This document shows, in pieces, positions 24,995 through 34,030 of a stretch of DNA of 64,000 nucleotides (positions are counted from its first letter, which is position 1; each line of letters begins with the position of its first letter). A model generated the notes under the pieces. It worked only from the letters and a program-made list of their open reading frames with translations. It was not told where the DNA came from and ran no database searches. The stretch covers positions 124,001 to 188,000 of the forward strand of contig NZ_VUNN01000002.1 of NCBI RefSeq assembly GCF_009695635.1. The letters are read 5' to 3'. Position numbers and translations under genes: made by a program. Source of the DNA: Bullifex porci. Lineage in GTDB: Bacteria > Spirochaetota > Spirochaetia > Sphaerochaetales > Sphaerochaetaceae.

Positions 24995-26710
24995 GTGAAA
25001 GCTATATCTAAAATTTGTGTATTATTAATTTGTTTTGCGTTCTGTAGTTCAATGATCTTTGCTGCATCATTGGAGCTCTTTGAATTATCTCATCCTGTAT
25101 ATGATGAATTAGAAGCGTTGTACGTTATGGAAGGTAAAGCTTCCCCGATGGGAGCAAAGCCTTGGACTCAAGCCGATGTACGACGCTTATTAGATGGTAT
25201 TACACCATCTTATGATGGCTCTAAAGAGCTATGGAATCATATTAATGGATATATTAAAGAATCAGATGGATTTATCTTTAATGCGGTTCTAGATCCTCAA
25301 TTCTTCTACCATACAAATGAGGATTTTAAGGGTGCTAAATATATCGCAAGCAGTGATGAACTTGATAAACAAGTAGCTGTATTAGGGTTTGGTTATAAAT
25401 ATAAAGATAATGTAGCTTTATATATGGATTTATCTGTTGGTGTTACTCCATCAGATGTTCATACATTCAATGTCGTTAATGAAAAATTAATTAAAATAGA
25501 TAATACTAATAATAGACTTTATTCAAAATGGGGAACTAATATTCCTTACCTTAAGGATCCACTAAATATTATGAATTTCCCTAATAATGCTTACTTAGCT
25601 GTAGGTACTAGTGCTTTTAGATTAGTTTCTGGAAGGGGACAGGTCGAGTGGGGCAACGGTGTATTGGGAAACATGATCATTGGAAATACTCTTCCATATC
25701 ATGATTATATTTCTCTAACCTTCAATGGAAGTAATAAATTCACATACCAATTATTATCAAGCTTCTTCTCTCATTCAATAAATAAATTAAATGTTACAAA
25801 TAAAAGTAGTACTGATAGAATGCCATTAAACGGTTTACGATTCTTCCTTGGACATAGATTTGAATTCTCACTCTTTAATGGAAAGCTAATGTTAGCTTTA
25901 AATGATACAATTATGTATCAATCAAAGGATAACTATGTTGATTTAAGAGTATTGAATCCTTTGTTCTTCTTACATAATGGTTATATGGCAGGAAACTCAA
26001 ATTCTCTTGCATCATTAGAAATAGAGTTTTCACCTACTCAATTTGTATCTATTTATGCTCAGTTTGGCTTGGATGACTATGCTATTATTGGAGAGCCTAG
26101 ACCTAATGAAGCAGGTTCATCTGCAGATGGTCTTGGTCTAATGCTAGGCTTTAGATATAGAAAACCTCTTACAAGAACATTTTTATTCCATGGAAATGGT
26201 GAGTTAGTTTATACAACTCCATATATGTATCATAGAGCAATGGAGCATGAAGATACATTTACTAGAGAGCTATACTTTGTGTCATCTACTAGATATATGA
26301 TATCAGGGCAGAGCTTCTTAGAGCGTTATCTCTCATTCCCATTTGGTTCTGATGCTATTGCAGCTTCCTTTAGTGCAGGAATAGAGAAGATTGGATTATT
26401 TGATATTTCAGCTAATTTATTCTTAATGGCTCATGGTGTTATTGATGAGTACAGTAGTATTAGACAATATACTGGTAGTGAGGCTATTACGATGACTCCT
26501 AGTACATCTAACCCTCTTGGAACAGGAGAAGATAAGGGTGGTGTTCAAGAATATACATTAGCTGCAGGCCTTGATCTTACCTTCTATATTCAGTCATGGT
26601 TACCATTAAATATTGGTGTTGACTTTGTTTCTGTATGGAATAAAGGAAATTATAAAGCTCCAGTTGCATACGATATCCAAGTTAACGCTGGATTAACAAT
26701 TAAATATTAA
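24995..26710 (+). CDS. Wzi-like outer-membrane protein (paralogue 2)
   Basis: 571 residues from GTG 24995, with signal peptide ICVLLICFAFCSSMIFA after a short lead. It shares the N-terminal helical region (VYDELEALYVMEGKASPMGA) and the key block WGNGVLGNMIIGNTLPYHDY, in which W-G-N-G is closer to classical Wzi than in its neighbours. The barrel ends in IQVNAGLTIKY. No Shine-Dalgarno is seen, and TAGAAT lies six bases before the GTG, so the message may be leaderless. It is the most divergent of the four. Confidence 0.66.
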   Translation: MKAISKICVLLICFAFCSSMIFAASLELFELSHPVYDELEALYVMEGKASPMGAKPWTQADVRRLLDGITPSYDGSKELWNHINGYIKESDGFIFNAVLDPQFFYHTNEDFKGAKYIASSDELDKQVAVLGFGYKYKDNVALYMDLSVGVTPSDVHTFNVVNEKLIKIDNTNNRLYSKWGTNIPYLKDPLNIMNFPNNAYLAVGTSAFRLVSGRGQVEWGNGVLGNMIIGNTLPYHDYISLTFNGSNKFTYQLLSSFFSHSINKLNVTNKSSTDRMPLNGLRFFLGHRFEFSLFNGKLMLALNDTIMYQSKDNYVDLRVLNPLFFLHNGYMAGNSNSLASLEIEFSPTQFVSIYAQFGLDDYAIIGEPRPNEAGSSADGLGLMLGFRYRKPLTRTFLFHGNGELVYTTPYMYHRAMEHEDTFTRELYFVSSTRYMISGQSFLERYLSFPFGSDAIAASFSAGIEKIGLFDISANLFLMAHGVIDEYSSIRQYTGSEAITMTPSTSNPLGTGEDKGGVQEYTLAAGLDLTFYIQSWLPLNIGVDFVSVWNKGNYKAPVAYDIQVNAGLTIKY

Positions 26711-26730
26711 TTTTTCATTAAAACAAATAG

Positions 26731-26757
26731 AGGCGGATCCAAAAAGACCCGCCTTTT
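26731..26757 (+). terminator. Intrinsic terminator after Wzi-like paralogue 2
   Basis: AGGCGG (26731-26736) pairs with CCGCCT across a short loop, followed by TTTT. Confidence 0.8.
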
Positions 26758-26796
26758 TGCTTTTTTAATATTTTAATATCAAAGACTTACTATTTC

Positions 26797-26841
26797 TTTT
26801 AGTTGTACTTTTTATTTTAAAATAATATATTCATCCGTATG
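26797..26841 (+). promoter_or_regulatory. Promoter giving a leaderless mRNA for Wzi-like paralogue 3
   Basis: TTGTAC, a 17-base spacer and TATATT end only seven bases before the ATG, so transcription should begin at or next to the start codon. No Shine-Dalgarno is present. Confidence 0.6.
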
Positions 26842-28500
26842 ATGAAGAGGAAATTAATAGTTATTATTTTACTAGTTATAGGTATGAGTCTATTTGCAGG
26901 TAATCAAAAGCTATACGATGCTTTCTCTCCTGTATATAAGGATGTAGTTACACTTTGTAGAGTATCAGGAGTAGTAGGACCATCTTCAGCAACTCCAATA
27001 ACAGCAGATGAGCTTAAAATGGCTATAGAGCGAATAGATATAAATAAGCTTGATAGTTATTATAAAGCTATATTAGATAGGGTAAATCAAGAATTAAAAT
27101 CAAATGATGATTTCTCCTTTGGTTATGATATTTCGCTCTCTCCTCAAATATTTTATTCAAAGGACTATGAGAAAATTGAACCAAAAGATTTCTTCATCCC
27201 TTTTAATGAGCAAGATGCATTATTAGATTTAGGGTTAAATCTAGAATATGGGGATTCTGCATTCTTTGAAACAGCTTTTGAGTTTATGAATAATACTCCT
27301 ATGGGTGTAATAGAAACTGAGAATGGTTATTCTGTTATTCCTGGTATTCCTTTGTCTTCCTTTGGGTTTATCATAGACTATAGATCAGGAAAATTAACTT
27401 TATCAAATGATTTAAACCATAGAATCCCAAACTATGTTGATTTCCCTGCTATTGCAAGAGGCGCAATAGGTGGAAGATGGATGAATGTTGTAATAGGAAG
27501 AACTAAACAACAAATGGGTAGCAGTAGAACTGCTAACCTAGTTATTGGTGATAACTATAGATTCCAAGAAGCAATGGATTTCTCATTCTTTGCAAAGCCT
27601 TTTACATATTCATTGAACTTAACTCACTTTGACTCACAGAATAAGAATGGAATAGTAGATCATACAAGATATAGTGGGCCAAAACAGCAAATAAGAATAA
27701 TGCATCGATTTGATGCAACACTAATCGATAACTTTAGATTTGCATTAAATCTTGGAAATGTTATTTACACAGATAATCCATTTGATTTTAGATATTTATT
27801 CCCAGTATTTATGTCTCATAACTTATTTAATTATGAAGAAACTACAGAGACAACAAAACATAACTATGATGAAGCAAATAATATAATGGGATTTGAATTC
27901 GAATATGTCCCACTTCCAAGATTAGAATTACATATGCAGCTTGTTGTTGACCAATTTAAGACAGTTTTTGAGAATGGTTCAAGTGTACCTAATGCAATTG
28001 GTGGGATGATAGGAGCTTCATATTTAAAATCCTTTGAAGATTTTGATGTAGATTTCTGGGCAGAAGCAGTATATACATCACCTGTACTTTATTTAAATTA
28101 TAAAACTACAAATGGAGAAAAACAAAATAACTATAATTGGGCATTAGGCTATTGGAGAAGGTTAACTCAAGGAGATCTTGAGTGGTCAGGTTATAAGGGC
28201 GGCCCTGGAGTAATAGCTCTTACTCTTGGAAGTGATTTTGATTTCTATAAAAAGAATATAGAGCTAAAGTCTAATATTACTATTAAGGTATCAAATGATA
28301 GAGCATATACAGATCAATTAATAACACCAATAAGTAATAAGTACTTATATCTACAGTGGGATAACATAGTTAATTGGTATTACACAGAAAAATTAAGTAT
28401 ATATGGTGGATTAAGTGTACAAGGAAGGTGGGACTTAATGAATAACACAGAGTTTAGGTTCTTACCACAATGTGCATTTGGTGTTAAATGGAGTATATAA
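26839..28500 (+). CDS. Wzi-like outer-membrane protein (paralogue 3, left tandem copy)
   Basis: 553 residues with signal peptide ending GMSLFA. It has the family N-terminal domain (DAFSPVYKDVVTLCRVSGVV) and the block VVIGRTKQQMGSSRTANLVIG, where the tryptophan/glycine pair of classical Wzi is altered. It ends in PQCAFGVKWSI. It is very similar to the next gene except between about residues 95 and 215. Two ATG codons lie in tandem at the start (26839, 26842). It is probably a barrel exposed at the surface, with the variable part in external loops. Confidence 0.68.
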   Translation: MMKRKLIVIILLVIGMSLFAGNQKLYDAFSPVYKDVVTLCRVSGVVGPSSATPITADELKMAIERIDINKLDSYYKAILDRVNQELKSNDDFSFGYDISLSPQIFYSKDYEKIEPKDFFIPFNEQDALLDLGLNLEYGDSAFFETAFEFMNNTPMGVIETENGYSVIPGIPLSSFGFIIDYRSGKLTLSNDLNHRIPNYVDFPAIARGAIGGRWMNVVIGRTKQQMGSSRTANLVIGDNYRFQEAMDFSFFAKPFTYSLNLTHFDSQNKNGIVDHTRYSGPKQQIRIMHRFDATLIDNFRFALNLGNVIYTDNPFDFRYLFPVFMSHNLFNYEETTETTKHNYDEANNIMGFEFEYVPLPRLELHMQLVVDQFKTVFENGSSVPNAIGGMIGASYLKSFEDFDVDFWAEAVYTSPVLYLNYKTTNGEKQNNYNWALGYWRRLTQGDLEWSGYKGGPGVIALTLGSDFDFYKKNIELKSNITIKVSNDRAYTDQLITPISNKYLYLQWDNIVNWYYTEKLSIYGGLSVQGRWDLMNNTEFRFLPQCAFGVKWSI

Positions 28501-28506
28501 ATAAAG

Positions 28507-28529
28507 CAGCCTCATTTGAGGCTGTTTTT
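28507..28529 (+). terminator. Intrinsic terminator after Wzi-like paralogue 3
   Basis: An eight-base-pair stem CAGCCTCA / TGAGGCTG followed by five T; identical to the hairpin after the next gene. Confidence 0.85.
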
Positions 28530-28565
28530 GTCTTTAATTAAAAGTAATTGTTTTAAGCTTTGCAA

Positions 28566-28603
28566 TTGAATTCTTTAATGCTAAATATTATATTCATTGT
28601 GTG
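28566..28603 (+). promoter_or_regulatory. Promoter giving a leaderless mRNA for Wzi-like paralogue 4
   Basis: TTGAAT, a 17-base spacer and TATATT, then six bases to the GTG start. It has the same arrangement as the promoter of the left copy, and no Shine-Dalgarno. Confidence 0.6.
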
Positions 28604-30256
28604 AATAGGAAATTATTAACAGTTATTTTTTTGTTAGTTATAGGTGTGAGTCTATTTGCAGGTAATCAAAAGCTATATGATGCTTTCTCTCCTGTATATA
28701 AGGATGTAGTTACACTTTGTAGAGTATCAGGAGTAGTAGGACCATCCTCAGCAACTCCAATAACAGCAGATGAGCTTAAAATGGCTATAGAGCGAATAGA
28801 TGTAAATAAGCTTGATAGCCACTATAAAGCTCTATTAGATAGTGTGAATCAAGAGCTAAAATCAAATGATGATTTCTCATTTGATTATGACCTTGCAATC
28901 TCACCTCAAATATTCTACTCAAAGGACTATGAAAAGATTGAGCAAAAGGAATTCTTTATTCCATTTAATGATCAAGATCCTTTAGTTTACTTTGGATTAG
29001 AGTTTGAATATGGAGATTCTGCATTTTTAGAGACTAGCTTTGAATTAATGAGTACTAGTGCAATAGGAGTTACTGAAGAGGAGGGTAGTTATTCTGTTAT
29101 TAAAGGCATTCCTTTATCATCCTTTTCCTTCCTTATTGATTATCGAAATAATATTATTCATTCTATTAATGATAATAGAATATCTGTATATGGAGAGACT
29201 CCATCTGTTGCAAGAGGAGCAATTGGTGGAAGATGGATGAATGTTGTAATAGGAAGAACTAGGCAGCAAATGGGTAGTAGTAGAACTGCTAACCTAGTAG
29301 TTGGTGATAACTATAGATTCCAAGAAGCAATGGATTTCTCGTTCTTTACAAAGCCTTTTACATATTCATTGAACTTAACTCACTTCGACTCACAGAATAA
29401 GAATGGTATAATTGAGCATACACGATATAGTGGGCCTAAACAGCAAATAAGAATCATGAACCGATTTGATGCAATATTAGAAGATGATTTTAGAGTTGCA
29501 TTTAATCTTGGAAATGTTATTTATACAGATAATCCATTTGATTTCAGATATTTATTCCCAGTATTTATGTCTCATAACTTATTTAATTATGAAGAAACCA
29601 CAGAGACAACAGTTAATAACTATGATGAAGCAAATAACATAATGGGATTTGAATTTGAATATGTACCACTTCCAAGATTAGAATTACATATACAGCTTGT
29701 TGTTGACCAATTTAGGACAATATTTGAGACTGGCTCAACTTTACCAAATGCAATCGGTGAAATGATAGGAGCATCATACTTGAAATCCTTTGAAGATTTT
29801 GATGTGGATTTCTGGGCAGAAGCAGTATATACATCATCTGTACTCTATTTGAATTATAAAACTACAAATGGAGAAAAAGAGAATAATTACGATTGGGCAT
29901 TAGGCTATTGGAGAAGATTAACACAAGGAGATCTTGAGTGGGCTGGCTATAAGGGCGGCCCTGGTGTAATAGCTCTTACACTTGGAAGTGATTTTGATTT
30001 CTATAAAAAGAATATAGAGCTAAAGTCTAATATTACTATTAAGGTATCAAATGATAGAGCTTATACAGATCAATTAATAACACCAGTAAGTAAGAAGTAC
30101 TTATATCTACAGTGGGATAACATAGTAAATTGGTATTACACAGAAATAGTAAGTATATATGGTGGATTAAGTGTACAAGGAAGGTGGGACTTAATGAATA
30201 ACACAGAGTTTAGGTTCTTACCACAATGTGCATTTGGAGTTAAATGGAGTATATAA
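28601..30256 (+). CDS. Wzi-like outer-membrane protein (paralogue 4, right tandem copy)
   Basis: 551 residues from GTG 28601, with signal peptide ending GVSLFA. Nearly the same as paralogue 3 at both ends (DAFSPVYKDVVTLCRVSGVV, FRFLPQCAFGVKWSI) and different in the region around residues 95-210, for example IGVTEEEGSYSVIKGIPL here against MGVIETENGYSVIPGIPL there. The pattern suggests duplication followed by diversification of exposed loops, with the ends kept alike by gene conversion. It sits directly beside the convergent glf gene. Confidence 0.68.
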   Translation: MNRKLLTVIFLLVIGVSLFAGNQKLYDAFSPVYKDVVTLCRVSGVVGPSSATPITADELKMAIERIDVNKLDSHYKALLDSVNQELKSNDDFSFDYDLAISPQIFYSKDYEKIEQKEFFIPFNDQDPLVYFGLEFEYGDSAFLETSFELMSTSAIGVTEEEGSYSVIKGIPLSSFSFLIDYRNNIIHSINDNRISVYGETPSVARGAIGGRWMNVVIGRTRQQMGSSRTANLVVGDNYRFQEAMDFSFFTKPFTYSLNLTHFDSQNKNGIIEHTRYSGPKQQIRIMNRFDAILEDDFRVAFNLGNVIYTDNPFDFRYLFPVFMSHNLFNYEETTETTVNNYDEANNIMGFEFEYVPLPRLELHIQLVVDQFRTIFETGSTLPNAIGEMIGASYLKSFEDFDVDFWAEAVYTSSVLYLNYKTTNGEKENNYDWALGYWRRLTQGDLEWAGYKGGPGVIALTLGSDFDFYKKNIELKSNITIKVSNDRAYTDQLITPVSKKYLYLQWDNIVNWYYTEIVSIYGGLSVQGRWDLMNNTEFRFLPQCAFGVKWSI

Positions 30257-30262
30257 ATAAAG

Positions 30263-30286
30263 CAGCCTCATTTGAGGCTGTTTTTT
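30263..30286 (+). terminator. Terminator after Wzi-like paralogue 4, overlapping the glf stop
   Basis: CAGCCTCA (30263-30270) and TGAGGCTG (30273-30280), followed by six T. Read leftward, the same bases code the last residues and TGA stop of glf. Confidence 0.85.
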
Positions 30287-31359
30287 GAAAGCTCTAAAGA
30301 AGCTAAAATAGTTTTATCCATATCGAAGTAGCTATAGAGGGCTAAGCGACCACCTAATATTAGCTTCTCATCTGTTTTAGCTAATTCTTTATATTTATTA
30401 TAAAGCTCCATGTTAGCTTTATCATTAATTGGATAATAAGGCTCTCCAGTTTCCTTGTAGTCAACAGGGTACTCTTTACTAATATAAGTTACAGGAGAGG
30501 AGCTTTTCTCAAAGTGCTTATGCTCAATTATTCTTGTATATGGAATTTCTCTCTCTGTATAGTTAACTACAGCAACACCTTGATAGTTCTCTTCTTCAAC
30601 TCTTTCAAGCTCAAATCTTTCACTTCGATATTGAAGGTACCCAAGAGAGTAGTCGAAGTAAGCATCAAGAGCACCTGTGTATAGAATTTTCTTTGCAAGC
30701 TTTGATAGCTCTTCCTTAGCCTTACAGAAATCTGTATTTAATCGTACTTCAATACCATCTAAAAGCTTTTCAATAATCTGTGTGTACCCACCAATTGGAA
30801 TTCCTTGATAGCGGTCATTAAAGTAGTTGTTATCATAGGTATATCTTACAGGAAGTCTCTTTATTATCTCTGGTGGTAACTCACTACATGAGCGTCCCCA
30901 CTGCTTTTCTGTATAACCCTTAATAAGCTTTTCATATATATCATGACCCACCAAGCTAATAGCTTGGTCCTCAAGGTTATTAATTTCTTTAATTTCACTT
31001 CTTTGCTTACTAATAATTTCCTGAGCTTCCTTAGGAGTTTTTATATTCCACATCCTAGAGAAGGTATTCATATTAAAAGGTAGGTTATATATTTCTTCCT
31101 TATAGTTAGCAATAGGGGAGTTAATAAAGTTATTAAAGCTTGCAAATTGATTAATGTAATCCCAAGCCTCTTGGCTTGAGGTATGGAAGATATGAGCACC
31201 ATATTTATGGATGTTTATTCCATCCTTTTCATATGTGTAGATGTTACCACCAATATGGTTTCTCTTTTCTACTACTAAGCATTTATAGCCTTTCTTTTTT
31301 GCTTCATGAGCAAATACAGAACCAAATAAACCTGAACCAACTATTAAATAATCATACAT
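30268..31359 (-). CDS. glf: UDP-galactopyranose mutase
   Basis: Flavoenzyme converting UDP-galactopyranose to UDP-galactofuranose. 363 residues with the N-terminal FAD-binding GSGLFGSVFA, VVEKRNHIGGN, and the substrate-site signatures YGAHIFHT, EKQWGRSCSELP and ILGGRLALYSYFDMD. The length is normal. It is the last gene of a minus-strand run with two lipid-type glycosyltransferases, so galactofuranose may be placed on a glycolipid or glycan made by this locus. The 3' end lies inside the terminator of the convergent neighbour. Confidence 0.96.
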   Translation of the reverse strand: MYDYLIVGSGLFGSVFAHEAKKKGYKCLVVEKRNHIGGNIYTYEKDGINIHKYGAHIFHTSSQEAWDYINQFASFNNFINSPIANYKEEIYNLPFNMNTFSRMWNIKTPKEAQEIISKQRSEIKEINNLEDQAISLVGHDIYEKLIKGYTEKQWGRSCSELPPEIIKRLPVRYTYDNNYFNDRYQGIPIGGYTQIIEKLLDGIEVRLNTDFCKAKEELSKLAKKILYTGALDAYFDYSLGYLQYRSERFELERVEEENYQGVAVVNYTEREIPYTRIIEHKHFEKSSSPVTYISKEYPVDYKETGEPYYPINDKANMELYNKYKELAKTDEKLILGGRLALYSYFDMDKTILASLELSKNSLK

Positions 31360-31366
31360 ATTAGCT

Positions 31367-32488
31367 TTATTTTACCAAATCTATTAATCGTTTTGCTAAT
31401 TTATCTGCGCCATATTCTATTGGAATTAAATCAAAGTTCTTATCCATTGACTCTAAGATCGATTTATCATTGATACAGCTCTTTATAATCTCAAATTGCT
31501 TCTCTGGATCTAAGTGAGCATTCCAACCAACATTATATTTTTCAATATATGCTGCGCTAGCCTTTACAGTATATACAAGCTCTGTAATTAGGAATGGTCT
31601 TCTTAAGTAGAAAGCCTCTAATATTGTATTAATTCCTGCTCTACCCGCGATTATATCTGATGCTATTGCATATAGATTTACTTTATCTGTAAAGCCTACA
31701 ATGTGGACATGAATATTCTCAGGAAGCTTAGCACTAATTAATCTTAAGCTATCCTTTGTAGTCTCCTTCATGCCTCCTAGAATTACAACCTGAAGCTCAG
31801 TATTAATATACTCTAAAGACTTTAATAATGAGTTAGTACCAAGTCCCTCACCACCATAGTTAATCTGGAGAGTAAATATATCTTCCTTTAGATTTAATAA
31901 TCTTCTAGCCTCTGCTTTGCTTTTAATAGTATTTTCAGCACAAGATTTTTGAAGAGGAAATGGTGCTAATTCAAGAGTGCTCTCAGCTTGTCCTAAGCCT
32001 TTAACTATCTCTAAGCCTTCGCGTGTTGAAATATAGTATTTAGTTAGCTTATTACAAATCGTAGCAACAGGTGCTGAGAATACATCTGTTGCATAGTAGG
32101 TAACAGGGATGTTTAAGCCTAGCTTGTCTACCATCTCAGATATAAATACATCTGGATATGGGTGTGTTGTGAAAATTAAATCAGGGTTTAATTTCTTTAT
32201 TGTTTTTTTAAAGCTTCTTTTCAAGCAAAACTTTACAGCCTTGCTTGCTATTTCCATTCCATTTGAATCTTGGTCATTGTGTTTTGAAAGATTGTTCTCT
32301 ATTTTTGGAGAACGTAGCATTAAGCGCCAAACCTTTTTATTAATCCTTCCGATCCATTTGATTTTAAATAAATCAAAGAACTCAATTAATGTTGCCTCAT
32401 GACCTATGGCGATAAGCTGTTCTTGAACTGCTTTTGCAGGGATGTAATGGCCTTTTCCACCATCAACATATACGCATAAGAAATGCAT
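31367..32488 (-). CDS. MGDG-synthase/processive diacylglycerol glycosyltransferase-like GT28 enzyme
   Basis: A 373-residue GT-B enzyme. The N-terminus FLCVYVDGGKGHYIPAKAVQ and the helical segment IEFFDLFKIKWIGRINKKVW are typical of MGDG synthases and the YpfP/UgtP group, which transfer glucose or galactose from a UDP-sugar to diacylglycerol at the inner membrane. The donor site segment ADIIAGRAGINTILEAFYLRRPFL resembles the GT28 signature. Together with the GT4 gene upstream it probably builds the glycolipids that are abundant in spirochaete envelopes. Confidence 0.82.
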   Translation of the reverse strand: MHFLCVYVDGGKGHYIPAKAVQEQLIAIGHEATLIEFFDLFKIKWIGRINKKVWRLMLRSPKIENNLSKHNDQDSNGMEIASKAVKFCLKRSFKKTIKKLNPDLIFTTHPYPDVFISEMVDKLGLNIPVTYYATDVFSAPVATICNKLTKYYISTREGLEIVKGLGQAESTLELAPFPLQKSCAENTIKSKAEARRLLNLKEDIFTLQINYGGEGLGTNSLLKSLEYINTELQVVILGGMKETTKDSLRLISAKLPENIHVHIVGFTDKVNLYAIASDIIAGRAGINTILEAFYLRRPFLITELVYTVKASAAYIEKYNVGWNAHLDPEKQFEIIKSCINDKSILESMDKNFDLIPIEYGADKLAKRLIDLVK

Positions 32489-32503
32489 CAGTTCTCCTTG
32501 GGA

Positions 32504-33745
32504 CTAATTATTTTCGTATTGGATAGCTTTCTTTTCTCCGTCTACTACATAAAAGCCCTGTTTCTTTTTTTCTATAAGTTCAAGATAAATGCTTTCGAAC
32601 TCTTTTGCAATCTTTTTTCCATCATACTTATCGATTGATTTAATTGCATTAGCACTCTTTTGGTCTCTTTCTTCTCTGTGTGATGAAACATAAAGTATCT
32701 TTTCTGCTAAATCATCGATGTTTCCACCTTCAAAGTACCATCCAGAGTCTTTATCTACTAGGGCTGTCATATTAAAGACGTTAGCACATATTACAGGACA
32801 TCCAGAGCATAGAGCTTCTATTACTGTTATTGCTTGGTTCTCTGAGAGGGAAGCAGTAATAAAGGCAACTGCCTTTTTTAATACTCCACTGTCAATTAGA
32901 CGGTGGTTATCAATTAAGCCTGTAAAATAAATATTCTTTTCATCTAAGTTTAATTCTTGTACAAGCTCGATGAGCTCCTTATGAGCTGGTCCTTCACCAA
33001 TAATTAAGAACTTTAGCTTTGGGTTTTTCTCTATTGCCTTAGCAAAGCCTTTAATGGCTACATCGATTGCTTTCTCATATCCAAGCCTTCCGATGTATAT
33101 AAAGGTATTTTCATCGATAAAGCCCTCTGGTACTTCCTTTAATGGAGTTCCTGATGGAGTTTTCTTAAATCTTTCAATTTCAATACCGTTAGATACATAT
33201 CTAACCTCTAAATCTGGAAGATGTTCCTTAATATTCTTACAGGTTTCCTTATTAGGAGCTGTTACCATCCAAACTAAGCGGAAGAATGGATCAAAGACAA
33301 TTGGCCAAATTGGTTTTTGAGCAATGTTAGCAAGAGCAGTGCTCTTAAGTGCGTATTTAATATAAATAGGGTTATCAATTAAAGTATGATGAGTTGCTAA
33401 TACAGGAATGTGCATTCTTCTTGCACAATGGTTCATCGCTTGACACACAAGCCATGGAGAGGTGCAATGGATGACATCAAATTTATACTTTAAGAAATAT
33501 TTCTTTAAGTACCAGCTCTGAACTGGTAATACTTTAATTCCCTTATATATTGGTGTTGAAAGAGCCTTAACACGAATAATATGAATATTATTCTCTATTA
33601 CTGTATCTGTGAATTGTTTATCTTCAGGTACAAAGAAGTAAACTTCATGGCCTAGGGCCACCAAGTTGTTAGCTAAATTTATTGTAGTTGTTATGACACC
33701 ATTTGTTTCTGGATAAAAGATGTCAAAGCCAAAAGCAATTCTCAT
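32504..33745 (-). CDS. GT4 glycosyltransferase, glycolipid-type (alpha-diacylglycerol glucosyltransferase-like)
   Basis: A 413-residue GT-B fold enzyme. The N-terminus RIAFGFDIFYPETNGVIT resembles the FxxxFxPxxnGVxxxxxxL start of bacterial 1,2-diacylglycerol 3-glucosyltransferases and mannosyltransferases. The donor-site region contains FIYIGRLGYEKAIDVAI and the glutamate pair in SLSENQAITVIEALCSG. It lies 15 bases upstream of the GT28 gene in the same direction, with glf downstream, forming a three-gene glycolipid unit. The exact sugar is not readable. Confidence 0.82.
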   Translation of the reverse strand: MRIAFGFDIFYPETNGVITTTINLANNLVALGHEVYFFVPEDKQFTDTVIENNIHIIRVKALSTPIYKGIKVLPVQSWYLKKYFLKYKFDVIHCTSPWLVCQAMNHCARRMHIPVLATHHTLIDNPIYIKYALKSTALANIAQKPIWPIVFDPFFRLVWMVTAPNKETCKNIKEHLPDLEVRYVSNGIEIERFKKTPSGTPLKEVPEGFIDENTFIYIGRLGYEKAIDVAIKGFAKAIEKNPKLKFLIIGEGPAHKELIELVQELNLDEKNIYFTGLIDNHRLIDSGVLKKAVAFITASLSENQAITVIEALCSGCPVICANVFNMTALVDKDSGWYFEGGNIDDLAEKILYVSSHREERDQKSANAIKSIDKYDGKKIAKEFESIYLELIEKKKQGFYVVDGEKKAIQYENN

Positions 33746-34030
33746 TAACTAATTAAACACTCCAAACAGACAGTAGTAACAATATTAACATTATCTTTTA
33801 AGAATGTGAACAATTCTGTAGTATTTTAAGCGAGTTAATCAAGCTCTTTCAATAAATAAAAATTGTAAATTCATAAAAGATCTACTCATAATTATGCCCT
33901 AAATCTTAAAAGAAAATAATAAAATTATTTTATTTCAGAACTTATGTTACTCTATTTGTAATTAAATACTATATACATATTAGTAATCAAACATGTTATA
34001 ATTTGTTTGTATTTCTCATGGAGATGAATT

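Larger units (their letters stand above)
26839..30286 (+). repeat. Tandem direct duplication of a Wzi-like gene with its terminator
   Basis: The unit 26839-28529 is repeated at 28601-30286, including the same CAGCCTCA/TGAGGCTG terminator. Long stretches near both ends of the genes are almost the same at DNA level, whereas the central part is clearly diverged. Confidence 0.85.
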
